Below are positions 30,898-39,938 of a stretch of 64,000 nt of DNA, piece after piece. The notes under the pieces were generated by a model. That model had not been told where the DNA came from and did no database searches. It worked only from the letters and a program-made list of their open reading frames with translations. The translations under genes were made by a program, and so were the position numbers. This DNA is from Ornithinimicrobium flavum (GTDB lineage Bacteria > Actinomycetota > Actinomycetes > Actinomycetales > Dermatophilaceae), in the NCBI RefSeq assembly GCF_004526345.1, contig NZ_CP038213.1, positions 620,001 through 684,000 of the forward strand, in the 5' to 3' direction. Positions within the stretch are counted from its first letter, which is position 1. Each line of letters starts with the position of its first letter.

Positions 30898-32198
30898 ATG
30901 ATCACCGTCGAGGAGCACCTCGAGAAGATCCTGGGTCAGATCAGACCCGTCGCCACCGTCACCGTGCCGGTGACCCGCTCCGTCGGGCTGGTGACCAGCG
31001 GCGACGTGCACGGCCGGGCCGACCTGCCGAGGTTCGACAACTCCTCGATGGACGGGTATGCCGTGCGCCGGGACGACCTGGCCGGGGCGGGGCCCGAGAC
31101 CCCGGTCGTGCTGGTGGTGTCGGGTGACGTCGCGGCGGGCGACCCGCTCCCGCGCGAGCACGTGCCCGGCCAGGCGTGGCGGATCATGACCGGCGCCCCC
31201 ATGCCGGTCGGGGCCGACGCGGTGGTGCGGGTGGAGGACACCGACGGCCACCCCCGCGAGGCGCAGTTCCGCGTGCAGCCCGAGGAGGGGGCCCACGTCC
31301 GCCGGGCGGGTGAGGACCTGCGTGCGGGGGACGTGGTCGTGCCGAGCGGCACCCGGATCGGTCCCGGTCAGCTGGCGGCGATGGTGTCGGCCGGCGTGGA
31401 GGAGGTCGAGGTGGTCGGGCCCGTCCGGGTGGCGATCCTGTCCACCGGTGACGAGCTCGTCGCACCGGGGGAGCACGTGGGCCCCGGGCAGATCGTCGAC
31501 TCCAACGGGCCGATGCTCGAGGCGCTGGTGCGTGAGGCCGGGGGTCAGGTGGTCTACGTGGGGCACCTGCGCGACGACGAGAAGGACACGCAGCGGCAGA
31601 TCGAGCACCATCTGCGCTCGGCCGACCTCATCCTCACCTCCGGCGGGGTCAGCAAGGGGGAGTACGACATCGTCAAGAAGGTGCTCTCCGGCCAGGGCTC
31701 GATGACGTTCGTCGAGGTCGCCATGCAGCCGGGCAAGCCCCAGGGGTTCGGGGTGCTCGGCAAGGGGGTGCCGCTCTTCGCGCTCCCGGGCAACCCGGTG
31801 AGCGTGCTCGTGAGCTTCGAGGTCTTCGTGCGCCCGGCCCTGGAGCGACGCGGCGGACGTCGCACCAGCACCCGGACGGCACGGGGCTACGCCACGGAGA
31901 GCTGGCGCAGCTCCCCGGCCGGCAGACCTACACGCGGGTGCGGCTCAGCCGGGACACGACCACCGAGTATGCCGTCACCCCCGCGGGCGGCGCGGGCTCC
32001 CACCTGCTCGGCGGGCTGGCCATGGCCGACGCGCTCGCCGTCTCCCCGGCGGACGTGGAGCAGGTCGAGGCGGGCTCGGAGGTCGAGCTCCTCCTCCTGC
32101 GTCCCCGCGGCGAGATCGACGGCCGGCTGGACGAGGAGGAGGAGCGGGCCGAGCGGGAGGCGGCCTCCGGCGGGACGGACGGCGAGGCGGACCGGTGA
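30898..32198 (+). pseudogene. moeA: Molybdopterin molybdotransferase MoeA/Glp (frame disrupted in C-terminal domain)
   Basis: MoeA inserts molybdate into adenylylated molybdopterin; in actinobacteria a paralogue (Glp) instead works in cell division with GlpR. Seen in the first frame: VEEHLEKIL..., LPRFDNSSMDGYAVRRDDL, AWRIMTGAPMPVGADAVVRVED, the molybdopterin-binding LSTGDELV...GQIVDSNGPML and TSGGVSKGEYDIVKKVL, and FALPGNPVSVLVSFEVFVRPAL. After about 31850 the proper domain IV sequence (QTYTRVRLSRD...GSHLLGGLAMADALAVSP) lies in another frame ending at 32198. The gene is one base short overall. Same operon as glpR-like sepX, so the Glp role is plausible. GGAAGG precedes the ATG. Confidence 0.82.
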
Positions 32199-32677
32199 CC
32201 CGTCCCGACGGTCTCACCCACCTCCGGGCCGACGGCACGGCCCACATGGTGGACGTGAGCGGGAAGCAGGTGACGGCCCGCAGCGCCAGCGCGCGGGGCC
32301 GGGTGCTGCTGGGGCCACGGGCGCTGGCGGCGCTGCGCGAGGGCACCGTCCCCAAGGGCGACGCCCTCGGCGTGGCACGGATCGCCGGGATCCAGGCGGC
32401 CAAGCGCACGCCCGACCTGGTGCCCCTGTGCCATCCCGTCGCGGTGCACGCCGTCGAGGTCGACCTGGAGGTCGTGGACGACGGGGTCGAGATCGCGGCC
32501 ACCGTGCGCACCGCCGACCGCACGGGCATCGAGATGGAGGCCCTGACGTGCGTGAGCGTCGCCGCGCTGACGCTGGTCGACATGGTCAAGGCGGTGGACC
32601 GCCTGGCGGTCATCACCGACGTACGGGTCACCGCCAAGTCCGGCGGGCGCTCGGGCGACTGGGTGCGCGAGGAGTGA
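32195..32677 (+). CDS. moaC: Cyclic pyranopterin monophosphate synthase
   Basis: 160 aa. Second step of molybdenum cofactor synthesis, after MoaA. Family signatures: MVDVSGKQVTARSASARG, KGDALGVARIAGIQAAKRTPDLVPLCHPV (catalytic Lys/His region), RTADRTGIEMEALTCVSVAALTLVDMVKAVDR, and the C-terminal VTAKSGGRSGDW with catalytic Lys. GTG overlaps the moeA stop and its own stop overlaps the acetyltransferase start, so these are one translational unit. Its presence shows true Mo-cofactor capacity even if the adjacent MoeA serves division. Confidence 0.93.
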   Translation: MTRPDGLTHLRADGTAHMVDVSGKQVTARSASARGRVLLGPRALAALREGTVPKGDALGVARIAGIQAAKRTPDLVPLCHPVAVHAVEVDLEVVDDGVEIAATVRTADRTGIEMEALTCVSVAALTLVDMVKAVDRLAVITDVRVTAKSGGRSGDWVREE

Positions 32678-33303
32678 CCTGGCGCTGGCCCGCCCAGGTG
32701 AGGCACGTCCGGCCCGACGGACGGCTGCTCACCCTGCGCCCGCTGACCCGGGGTGACCGGGTCGAGTGGGAGGGCGTCCGCTCCCGCAACGCCGACTGGC
32801 TGCGCCCCTGGGAGTCCACCCTCCCCGGGCCCCCCGCCCACCCGCTGACCTACCCCCAGCTGCGCCGCGGCCTGGACCGGGCGGCGCGGGAGGGTCAGGC
32901 GCTCCCTCTGGTCATCGACGTGGACGGCCGGATCGCCGGGCAGGTGCAGCTCTTCGACGTGCTCTGGGGGGCCCGCCGGTCGGCGACGGCCGGCTACTGG
33001 CTGGCGCGGGAGGCGACCGGCCAGGGGTTCGCCACGTGGGCGCTCGCCGCGCTGGTCGACCACGCGCTGCTGGCCGCCGGGCTGCACCGGGTCGAGGTGT
33101 CGATCCGCCCGGAGAACGCCGCGTCCCTGCGCGTCGTGGAACGGCTGGGCCTGCCGGAGGAGGGCCGGCAGCGGGGGTTCATGCACGTGGACGGAGCCTG
33201 GCGCGACCACCGCCTCTTCGCGGTCCTCGCCGAGGACCTCGGACCGCAGGGTTTCGCCAACGGTGGCCTGGTGCGACGCCTGCGCGAGGACCCCGCGGGC
33301 TGA
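32674..33303 (+). CDS. GNAT family N-acetyltransferase (RimJ/RimL-like)
   Basis: 209 aa. The RimJ group acetylates alpha-amino groups of ribosomal or other proteins with acetyl-CoA. Seen: TLRPLTRGDRVEWEGVRSRNADWLRPWE, the GYWLAREATGQGFATWALAALVDHAL motif A (acetyl-CoA pyrophosphate loop, Q/R-x-x-G-x-G/A pattern somewhat loose), and HRVEVSIRPENAASLRVVERLGLPEEG of motif B. GTG overlaps the moaC stop. The order moeA-(moaC)-rimJ-SepX matches the mycobacterial locus Rv0994-Rv0996. The actual target protein is unknown. Confidence 0.87.
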   Translation: MTWRWPAQVRHVRPDGRLLTLRPLTRGDRVEWEGVRSRNADWLRPWESTLPGPPAHPLTYPQLRRGLDRAAREGQALPLVIDVDGRIAGQVQLFDVLWGARRSATAGYWLAREATGQGFATWALAALVDHALLAAGLHRVEVSIRPENAASLRVVERLGLPEEGRQRGFMHVDGAWRDHRLFAVLAEDLGPQGFANGGLVRRLREDPAG

Positions 33304-33374
33304 CGTCTCACTCGTCACAGCAGAAACTTGCGCGACACTCGCGCCGCCTCCCCGATTCCGGTGAACCTCCGCCC

Positions 33375-33380
33375 TAGCGT
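33375..33380 (+). promoter_or_regulatory. Leaderless -10 box of the sepX/glpR gene
   Basis: TAGCGT, 7 nt before the GTG at 33388, giving this gene a promoter of its own besides any read-through from moeA-moaC-GNAT. Confidence 0.5.
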
Positions 33381-33387
33381 GAGGGCC

Positions 33388-34374
33388 GTGCCCCCGGTGA
33401 GCAGCCTGATCTTCGTCGTCATCCTGGCGGTGTGGGCTGTCTACCTCGTCCAGCACTGGGTCCGGCGACGGGACCACCTGGCGACCGCCCGCTCGGTCGA
33501 CCGGTTCTCCGAGTCGATGCGGGTCCTCGAGCGCCGGCGCGCGCTGCCCCGGCCGGACGTGGTCGAGCACGCACCGCCCGCCCCCTCCGTCCTCCTGCGT
33601 CCCGCCCGCCCCGAGGTCGTCGTGAAGCGAGGTTCGGGCGCCGCCCCGGCGCCCGCGCACACGGTCGCGACCGCCGTCGGCCCGACCTCCACCTTCCGTC
33701 GGGCGCAGCTCCTCGCCCGCGCCCGGGCCGCGGGACTGCTCCTGGGCTCGGTCGTCATGCTCGCCCTCGTCGGGCTCACCATCGCCCAGGTGCTGCACTG
33801 GGGCTGGTCGTTCGCCGGGCTGGCCATCCTCGCGGTCACCGTCGCCGCGATCCGCTGGTCGGTCTCCCGCAACCGCACGGCCCGCCGCCCTGCCGCCCGC
33901 CGTCCGGCAACCCGCCGGCCTGCCGCCTCCCGTCCTGCCGCGCGCCGGCCTGCCGCCCGCCGTCCGGCTGCGGCCCCCCGCCGTCCCGTCGTCGCACCCG
34001 GCACGGCAGCCTCCCCCCTCGCGGCCCAGGCCCGGGCCACCGTGTCCGTCCACGCCACGCCCGCCCGTCGGGCCGTGGACCTCGACCGGCGCCCGGCCCC
34101 CGTCCTCTACGACATCGACGAGGTGGAGACCGCGCTCTCGGCCACCGCACCCTCGTCGACCTCCGGGGCCGACCAGGTCGGGGACGTCGTCGCGGACGTC
34201 CAGGACGTTGCCGGCGGCACCTGGAGCCCGGTCCCGGTGCCGCCCCCCACCTACACGCTCAAGGCCCGCGCCCACCGTGCACCGACCGGCTCGGAGCAGC
34301 TGCCGCTGGACGGCACGGAGATGGCGCTGGACGAGGAGTTCGAGGAGCTGCCCAGCGTCGATCGCGTGGGCTGA
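33388..34374 (+). CDS. Divisome protein SepX/GlpR-like membrane protein
   Basis: 328 aa. N-terminal membrane helix (SSLIFVVILAVWAVYLVQHWVRRRDHLATARSVDRFSESMRVLERR), a Pro/Ala linker, two adjacent helices (about residues 121-139 and 142-158: LLLGSVVMLALVGLTIAQVLHW-SFAGLAILAVTVAAI), an Arg-Arg-Pro-Ala-Ala-rich repeat track (about residues 165-201), and a cytoplasmic acidic C-terminus. Matches SepX of Streptomyces and GlpR of Corynebacterium, which link FtsZ-ring positioning with the gephyrin-like protein Glp. Neighbours (moeA, GNAT) support this. The basic repeat is built of near-identical 15-bp units and may vary in length. The leaderless GTG at 33388 was chosen over upstream in-frame codons. 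Confidence 0.85.
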   Translation: MPPVSSLIFVVILAVWAVYLVQHWVRRRDHLATARSVDRFSESMRVLERRRALPRPDVVEHAPPAPSVLLRPARPEVVVKRGSGAAPAPAHTVATAVGPTSTFRRAQLLARARAAGLLLGSVVMLALVGLTIAQVLHWGWSFAGLAILAVTVAAIRWSVSRNRTARRPAARRPATRRPAASRPAARRPAARRPAAAPRRPVVAPGTAASPLAAQARATVSVHATPARRAVDLDRRPAPVLYDIDEVETALSATAPSSTSGADQVGDVVADVQDVAGGTWSPVPVPPPTYTLKARAHRAPTGSEQLPLDGTEMALDEEFEELPSVDRVG

Positions 34375-34403
34375 GCGCTTTTTCTCCCGCCGGTCTCCCG
34401 GTG

Positions 34404-34409
34404 TATAGT
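34404..34409 (+). promoter_or_regulatory. -10 box of tRNA-Ala
   Basis: TATAGT, one of the best -10 matches in the window, 15 nt before the mature 5' end. No clear -35 was assigned. Confidence 0.55.
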
Positions 34410-34424
34410 GGACAGCCGCACCAC

Positions 34425-34497
34425 GGGGCTGTGGCGCAGTTGGTAGCGCGTCTCGTTCGCAATGAGAAGGCCAGGGGTTCGAATCCCCTCAGCTCCA
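34425..34497 (+). tRNA. tRNA-Ala (anticodon CGC)
   Basis: 73-nt cloverleaf. Acceptor GGGGCTG/CAGCTCC (one G-T), D arm GCGCAGTTGGTAGCGC, anticodon stem TCTCG/TGAGA with loop TTCGCAA giving anticodon CGC at 34458-34460, T arm AGGGG-TTCGAAT-CCCCT, discriminator A. CCA is not encoded. Reads GCG, a heavily used Ala codon here. Confidence 0.95.
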
Positions 34498-34504
34498 CAC
34501 CGCC

Positions 34505-34538
34505 AGGGCCGGTCCGTCGATCTCGACGGGCCGGCCCT
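34505..34538 (+). terminator. Terminator of tRNA-Ala
   Basis: 16-bp stem (AGGGCCGGTCCGTCGA with its partner, one G-T pair) with a 2-nt apex gap and TT following the right arm, directly behind the tRNA. Confidence 0.65.
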
Positions 34539-34645
34539 TCGTCGTCGCCGGGGTGCGGGTCGGGCCGTCGGGCTCGACTAGGCTCGGGTCTCCGACGGGG
34601 CGGCGCACCCCATACCCTGCGCCCGAGGTGAGAGGAGAGGACGCC

Positions 34646-35650
34646 ATGGCCGTCAACCTGCGGGGACGCAGCCTGCTGTCGCTGGTGGAGGAGACGCCCA
34701 AGGAGATCCGCTACCTGCTCGACCTGGCCCACGACCTCAAGCGGGCCAAGTACGCCCGGCAGGAGCGGCAGCTGCTGCGCGGCCGCTCGGTGGCCCTCGT
34801 CTTCGAGAAGACCTCCACCCGCACCCGTGCCGCCTTCGAGGTGGCGGCGGCCGACCAGGGCGCCAGCACGACCTTCCTCGACCCGAGCAGCACCCAGATC
34901 GGGCACAAGGAGTCGATCAAGGACACCGCACGGGTGCTGGGCCGGATGTACGACGCGATCCAGTACCGCGGCTCCAGCCAGGCCAAGGTCGAGCAGCTGG
35001 CCGAGCACGCCGGTGTGCCGGTCTACAACGGGCTGACCGACGAGTGGCACCCCACCCAGATGCTCGCCGACGCGCTGACGATGGCCGAGCACACCCACAA
35101 GCACCGGCACGAGATCGCCTACGCCTACCTCGGTGACGCCCGCAACAACATGGGCCACTCCCTGCTGCTCCTGGGCGCGAAGCTGGGCATGGACGTGCGG
35201 ATCGGTGCGCCGGAGGGGCTCCAGCCCGCCGACGACGTCGTGCGGCTGTGCGAGGAGATCGCCGCGGGGACCGGTGCCCGGCTCACGGTCACGGCCGACC
35301 CGGTCGAGGCCGTCCGCGGCGTCGACTTCGTCCACACCGACGTGTGGGTGTCCATGGGGGAGCCGGTGGCGGCCTGGGACGAGCGCATCAAGCTGCTCCT
35401 GCCCTACCAGGTCAACGCCGAGCTCATGGCCGCCACCGACAACCCCGGGGTCAAGTTCATGCACTGCCTGCCGGCCTTCCACGACACCGACACCAGCGTC
35501 GGCCAGGAGCTCATGGGCAAGCACCCCGAGCTCGCGGGCGGGCTCGAGGTCACCGACGAGGTCTTCGAGTCGGTGTCCAGCATCGTCTTCGACCAGGCCG
35601 AGAACCGGCTGCACACCATCAAGGCGCTCCTGGTCGCCACGCTCGCATGA
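34646..35650 (+). CDS. argF: Ornithine carbamoyltransferase
   Basis: 334 aa, the length of ArcB/ArgF enzymes of the longer type. The carbamoyl-phosphate loop [13 protein letters not shown], the second site [24 protein letters not shown], the [11 protein letters not shown] segment, DVWVSMGE (SMG ornithine loop) and the catalytic HCLPAFHD Cys are all present. Forms citrulline from ornithine and carbamoyl phosphate, or runs in reverse in arginine breakdown. No other arginine genes are linked, and sequence resembles the catabolic group, so arcB is an alternative name. GAGGAGAGG precedes the ATG; TAGGCT about 60 nt upstream is a possible -10. Confidence 0.9.
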   Translation: MAVNLRGRSLLSLVEETPKEIRYLLDLAHDLKRAKYARQERQLLRGRSVALVFEKTSTRTRAAFEVAAADQGASTTFLDPSSTQIGHKESIKDTARVLGRMYDAIQYRGSSQAKVEQLAEHAGVPVYNGLTDEWHPTQMLADALTMAEHTHKHRHEIAYAYLGDARNNMGHSLLLLGAKLGMDVRIGAPEGLQPADDVVRLCEEIAAGTGARLTVTADPVEAVRGVDFVHTDVWVSMGEPVAAWDERIKLLLPYQVNAELMAATDNPGVKFMHCLPAFHDTDTSVGQELMGKHPELAGGLEVTDEVFESVSSIVFDQAENRLHTIKALLVATLA

Positions 35651-36174
35651 GCGTGGTCCAGGGGGAGGTGCCCGCGGTCGGTGACGGCCCCCATCTGCGC
35701 GAGCCCGCGCACCGGGTGAACCCCCGGGCGGTGCGCTACTGGGTCGTCAACAGCCTGCTCGGCGGGGTCATCACCTGGGGGGTGCTCTTCGCGATCTACT
35801 GGTTCGTGCCCGACTCGTGGAAGGTGTGGCTGGGGCCGGTCTTCCTGCTCATCATGGCCGCCAACGTCGTCGAGGTGATGGTCGAGCCGCTCATCCGCTA
35901 CCGCCGCACCCGCTGGGAGGTCACCGGCGAGCGGGTCTTCTCGCAGACCGGCTGGCTCTCCCGGGACCAGCGGATCGCCCCGCTGTCGCGGGTGCAGACC
36001 GTGGACACGCACCGCGGGGCGATCATGCGGCTCTTCCGGCTGGCCGACGTCACCGTGACCACGGCGTCGGCGGCCGGCCCCATCACCCTGCCCTGCCTCG
36101 ACACCGACCTCGCCGACCGGGTCACCGCCGACCTGGCCCGCATCACCGGGCAGACCACCGGCGACGCCACGTGA
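35647..36174 (+). CDS. PH-domain (bPH2/YdbS-type) membrane protein
   Basis: 175 aa. Two membrane helices (about residues 31-52 and 58-80) followed by a bacterial PH domain, [65 protein letters not shown]. This is the YdbS-like partner of a larger YdbT-like protein, encoded immediately downstream with start/stop overlap (GTGA). In Bacillus the YdbST pair protects against some bacteriocins; here the function is unknown. Start ATG overlaps the argF stop, but a functional connection with arginine is doubtful. Confidence 0.85.
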   Translation: MSVVQGEVPAVGDGPHLREPAHRVNPRAVRYWVVNSLLGGVITWGVLFAIYWFVPDSWKVWLGPVFLLIMAANVVEVMVEPLIRYRRTRWEVTGERVFSQTGWLSRDQRIAPLSRVQTVDTHRGAIMRLFRLADVTVTTASAAGPITLPCLDTDLADRVTADLARITGQTTGDAT

Positions 36175-37811
36175 GCACCCCCGCCGACCTCCCCCCTCCG
36201 TCCGGACCGCCGGTGGTGCCGGCCGTCCCGGGTATGCCGCCGCCCCCGGGTCCGCCGGTGGGGGCACCCGACCAGGGTGGCCCGGTCGTGGCCGACGAGG
36301 AGTGGCGACGGCTGAGCGGGCGGATGCTGCTGGTCCACCCGGTCCGGACCCTGTGGTCCATGGCCTTCCCCCTCCTCATCGCCATGTTCGGTCTCGTGCG
36401 GGGGGAGGACCGCGGCTGGCTGTGGATCGCCGTGGCCGGCGGTGCGCTGGCGCTCGTCGCCGGGGTGATGACCTGGTTCATCACCCGCTACCGCTTCACG
36501 CCCGACCAGCTCCAGCTGCGCACCGGGCTGCTGAGCCGCCGCGTGCTGACGGCCCCGCTGGACCGGATCCGCAGCGTGGACATCGAGTCCAGCCCGGTGC
36601 ACCGGGTGCTGGGGCTGGCCAAGGTCAAGGTCGGCACGGGGGTGGACAGCAAGCAGATCGAGCTGGACGGTCTGACCCACGAGCAGGCCGCCCACCTGCG
36701 GGTCGACCTGCTGCGACGGTCCGGGGCCGCGACCGCGGTGGACGCCGCCACCGGGCCGGCGGCCACCGCCGCCGCGTCGGTCGAGGGGCCTGCGGCGACG
36801 CCGGTCCCCGGGGACCGCGAGCTGGCACGCATCGACTGGGGCTGGCTGCGCTACGCCCCGTTCAGCCTGTCGAGCCTGGTGGTCGTCGCGGGTGCGGTCG
36901 GTGTCCTCTCGCAGTTCGGGGACGAGCTGCCGGTGGACGAGGTCACCGTGGCGCAGGACGCCTGGGCGTGGGTCGTCGCCCAGGCGGTCCTCGTGCTCGC
37001 CGCCGGGCTCACCCTGGTCGTGGTCCTCGGGTGGGTGCTCGTGTCCACCGCCTCCTACGTGCTGACCTGGTGGAACCTGCGCCTGGTGCGGGAGGGGACC
37101 GGCAACATCCGGGTCACCCACGGCCTGCTGACCACGCGCTCGCAGACGATCGAGCGGGCCAAGGTGCGTGGCGTGCGGATGGGTGAGCCCTTCCTGCTCC
37201 GCTTCGTCCGGGGGGCCGAGCTGTCCGCGATGGCGACCGGGGTCGGGACGGGCGGCACGGTGAAGGTCCTGCCGCCGGCCCCCCGGTCGGTCGTCCAGGA
37301 CGTGGGGCACGAGCTGCTGGAGGAGGACGGACCACTCACGATGGACCTGCGCGGGCACGGGCCGAAGGCCCGACGTCGCACCCACGTGAGCCGCCAGTGG
37401 GGCACCCTCGTCCTCGCCCTGCTCGTGGCCGCGCCGACCTACCTGGTGGACGTGTGGTGGTTCGCCGACTGGCCGTGGTGGACCCCGCTCGCGGTGCTGG
37501 CCGTCGTCGGCGCCCTCAACGCGCTCGTCGCGGAGAGCGCCTGGCGCAACCTGGGCCACGGTCTGACCGACCGGCACCTCGTCGTCCAGACCGGCGCCGT
37601 CGTGCGGACCCGCGAGGTGCTGGAGCGTGCGGGCATCATCGGGTGGGTGGTGCACCAGGGCTTCTTCCAGCGCAGGCTCGGGCTGGCGGACCTCACCGCC
37701 ACGACGGCCGCAGGTCGGGAGCAGGTCGTGGCGCCCAACATCCCGCTGCCCATGGCCGTCGAGCTCGCCCGGGCCACCACGCCGGGAATGCTGGACGAGC
37801 TGGCGGTGTAG
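36171..37811 (+). CDS. Multi-PH-domain membrane protein (YdbT-type)
   Basis: 546 aa. Pro-rich N-terminus (about 50 residues), then three repeats of paired membrane helices plus a bPH2 domain: FTPDQLQLRTGLLSRRVLTAPLDRIRSVDIESSPVHRVLGLAKVKVGTG; LRLVREGTGNIRVTHGLLTTRSQTIERAKVRGVRMGEPF; and ARTAL-like LTDRHLVVQTGAVVRTREVLERAGIIGWVVHQGFFQRRLGLADLTATTAAGREQV. Typical of YdbT. Probably a complex with the preceding small PH protein. The linker between the first and second repeats (about 190-215) is Ala/Thr-rich. Function is unknown; a role in envelope stress or peptide resistance is only analogy. Confidence 0.86.
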   Translation: MSTPADLPPPSGPPVVPAVPGMPPPPGPPVGAPDQGGPVVADEEWRRLSGRMLLVHPVRTLWSMAFPLLIAMFGLVRGEDRGWLWIAVAGGALALVAGVMTWFITRYRFTPDQLQLRTGLLSRRVLTAPLDRIRSVDIESSPVHRVLGLAKVKVGTGVDSKQIELDGLTHEQAAHLRVDLLRRSGAATAVDAATGPAATAAASVEGPAATPVPGDRELARIDWGWLRYAPFSLSSLVVVAGAVGVLSQFGDELPVDEVTVAQDAWAWVVAQAVLVLAAGLTLVVVLGWVLVSTASYVLTWWNLRLVREGTGNIRVTHGLLTTRSQTIERAKVRGVRMGEPFLLRFVRGAELSAMATGVGTGGTVKVLPPAPRSVVQDVGHELLEEDGPLTMDLRGHGPKARRRTHVSRQWGTLVLALLVAAPTYLVDVWWFADWPWWTPLAVLAVVGALNALVAESAWRNLGHGLTDRHLVVQTGAVVRTREVLERAGIIGWVVHQGFFQRRLGLADLTATTAAGREQVVAPNIPLPMAVELARATTPGMLDELAV

Positions 37812-37819
37812 TGCTAGCC

Positions 37820-38179
37820 ATGGGCGACCTCGAGAACATCATCGGGCTGCCGGACGACGCGGACCTCGACGACCACGCCCGCTACGACCGGGCCACCTTC
37901 GCCTTCGAGACCAAGGACTACGCACGGGCGGCGGGCCTGCTCGAGCCCCTCGTGCGGTCCGCGCCCGGCAACGCCGAGATCTCCCTCCTGCTCGCGCGCA
38001 GCTACTACCACGCCGCCCGGCTCGGACCCGCCGAGCAGCTGCTCCTCGAGATGGTCGAGCGCTGGCCGACCGACGCCTACGCCCACCTGTTGCTCGCCCG
38101 CACCCTGCAGCGGGCGGGCCGTGCGGAGGAGGGTGCGCGTCACCTCAAGATGGCCGAGGCCATGGGCCTGGACGGCTGA
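37820..38179 (+). CDS. Small TPR protein
   Basis: 119 aa with about two and a half tetratricopeptide repeats (YDRATFAFETKDYARAAGLLEPLVRSAPGNAEISLLLARSYYHAARLGPAEQLLLEMVERWPTDAYAHLLLARTLQRAGRAEEGARHLKMAEAMG). A protein-docking module with no enzyme motif. ATG at 37820 is taken; GTG at 37811, overlapping the previous stop, is in frame and possible. It precedes the DAC-like gene by a few bases, so the TPR protein may partner with that protein; this is inference. Confidence 0.83.
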   Translation: MGDLENIIGLPDDADLDDHARYDRATFAFETKDYARAAGLLEPLVRSAPGNAEISLLLARSYYHAARLGPAEQLLLEMVERWPTDAYAHLLLARTLQRAGRAEEGARHLKMAEAMGLDG

Positions 38180-38183
38180 GGAC

Positions 38184-39908
38184 GTGCCACGCACGATGTT
38201 CCACCACCAGCCCGAGCTGCGGTGGTCGATGGAGCACCTGGCCGAGGAGGCCCTCACCCGGTGCGGGGTCGAGCTGGACCCACGGGGCTTCCTCGTCGGG
38301 ATCCCCGAGGGTGACACGTCCCTGCCCGTGCTCATCGAGCCCCGGCGCCGGGCCTTCGCGCTCGACCAGGTGACCGGCGTCCTCGACGACATCGAGACCC
38401 GCCTCCGGCGCCGGATGGGCGAGCTGGAGGACGTCCCCGCCGAGCTGGAGGAGCAGGAGCACTACCGGCTGGCAGTGCTGGAGGGGTGCCGCCGCGACGC
38501 GGTCGTCGACGCCCTCCACCAGGCCGCCCGCTTCACCGACCGGACCGTCCGGGTCGGGATGAGCGTCGTCGTCGGCAGCTACCGCATCTTCCCGGTGCTC
38601 GCCGTCCTCACCGAGGCGTGGGAGGACCTGGAGACCCTGCGGATCTCCGAGGTGGACGGGCTGTCCGTGCCCACGACCTTCCCCGAGGCGGTCGTCATGG
38701 ACGTGCTCCGCGCCGCCTCGCGGGAGCTGGACCGCACCAACCCCTCCTCCCTGCTGGGCGTGGACGCCGGCGCCGTCCTGCGCTCGGCGGCCGACACCTT
38801 CGTCAACGGGGTGCTGGCCCGGACCGGGTCGACGTCGGCGCACGGGCTCCGTGACGCCCTGGACGCGGTCGCGGGTCAGACCTACGAGGGCCGCGCCTCC
38901 CTGGGCAGCATGGTGCTGGCCAGCCGGGAGCACCCGTGCGTCGAGCTGGACGTGGCCTTCACCCAGGACGTGCCCGTCTCCATCGTCCGCTCCTTCCGCA
39001 AGGTGCTGGAGATGTCCCGGACGGGTATGCAGCTCGTCTCCGACGGGCGTGACGTCTACGGCCTGGGCGTCGTGGCGGACGACTACGACCCGGCCACCGA
39101 GGAGGTCTTCCGGGTCCGGCTGGCCGGCAACGGCTCGTGGGAGCTGTGGCACGGCCGGCACGCCCTGCTCCGGGTGGACCAGGGGCAGCCCTCGCTGCCG
39201 CAGGACCAGATCGACGACGACTCCTTCCTCGAGACCTTCACCCGGGTCTTCCCCGACGCCACGCCGCGGGACCGCGAGGCGGTCTGGAGCCTCGCCCAGG
39301 CCTGCACCGACCAGCGCTACGGCACGATGCTGGTCGTGCACCCGGACGCCCGCGCCTAGGGCGAGCGGCTGCTGCCCCAGGGCCAGCTGATCGAGGCCAC
39401 CCGGCTGGGCCGGCGCGCGCTGCGCGCCCTCACCCGGATCGACGGCGCCGTCCTCGTCGGGCCGGACGGCACCTGCCACGCCGCCGGGGTGATCCTCGAC
39501 GGCGCGGCCACCGGCACCGGGGACGGTTCACGCGGAGCCCGCTACAACTCCGCCGTCCGCTACCTCGCCGGGGAGGGGAGGGGCTCGATGGTCATCATCG
39601 TCAGCGAGGACGGGCGCATCGACCTGCTGCCCATCCACAAGCGCCGGGTCTCCCGGGGGCGCGTCGCCCGCTCGGTGGAGCGTCTGGTCGCCGCGGCGCA
39701 GGAGCAGGAGGAGTACGAGGCCTTCGCCCGGCTCGACCGGGTCGTGGGCAGCCTGGAGTTCTACCTCTCGGCGGAGCAGTGCCAGCTCGTCAACGACGCG
39801 CGCGAGGCCGTCGAGCACCGCCGCTGGACCGAGGAGCGTCTGCGCCGGTAGGTGATCCCCATCCAGCCCCACCCGGGTCTGGACGACAGCTACTTCATCG
39901 ACGCCTGA
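38184..39908 (+). pseudogene. Diadenylate cyclase (DAC)-domain gene with two in-frame TAG codons
   Basis: The frame starting at GTG 38184 (or ATG 38196) stays open to TGA 39906-39908 except for TAG at 39357 and 39849. Codons 1-380 form an N-terminal region of unknown function. A DAC domain follows: QRYGTMLVVHPDARA-TAG-GERLLPQGQLIEATRLG, IDGAVLVGPDG (DGA motif), DGSRGARYNSAVRY in place of the RHR motif, and VIIVSEDGRIDLLP. The first TAG splits this domain before its active site. Third positions stay G/C-rich after both TAGs, up to ...HPGLDDSYFIDA. DAC enzymes make c-di-AMP. Single GAG-to-TAG changes would explain both. Error, decay or readthrough all remain possible. Confidence 0.75.
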
Positions 39909-39938
39909 GGGACCGCCCGCACCACCGCGCCGGACCTG

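Noticed and set aside
39489..39851. An independent short gene starting at 39489 for the DAC C-terminus
   Set aside because: It lacks the DGA motif part of the DAC domain, has no ribosome-binding site, and the coding pattern is continuous in the same frame from 38184.
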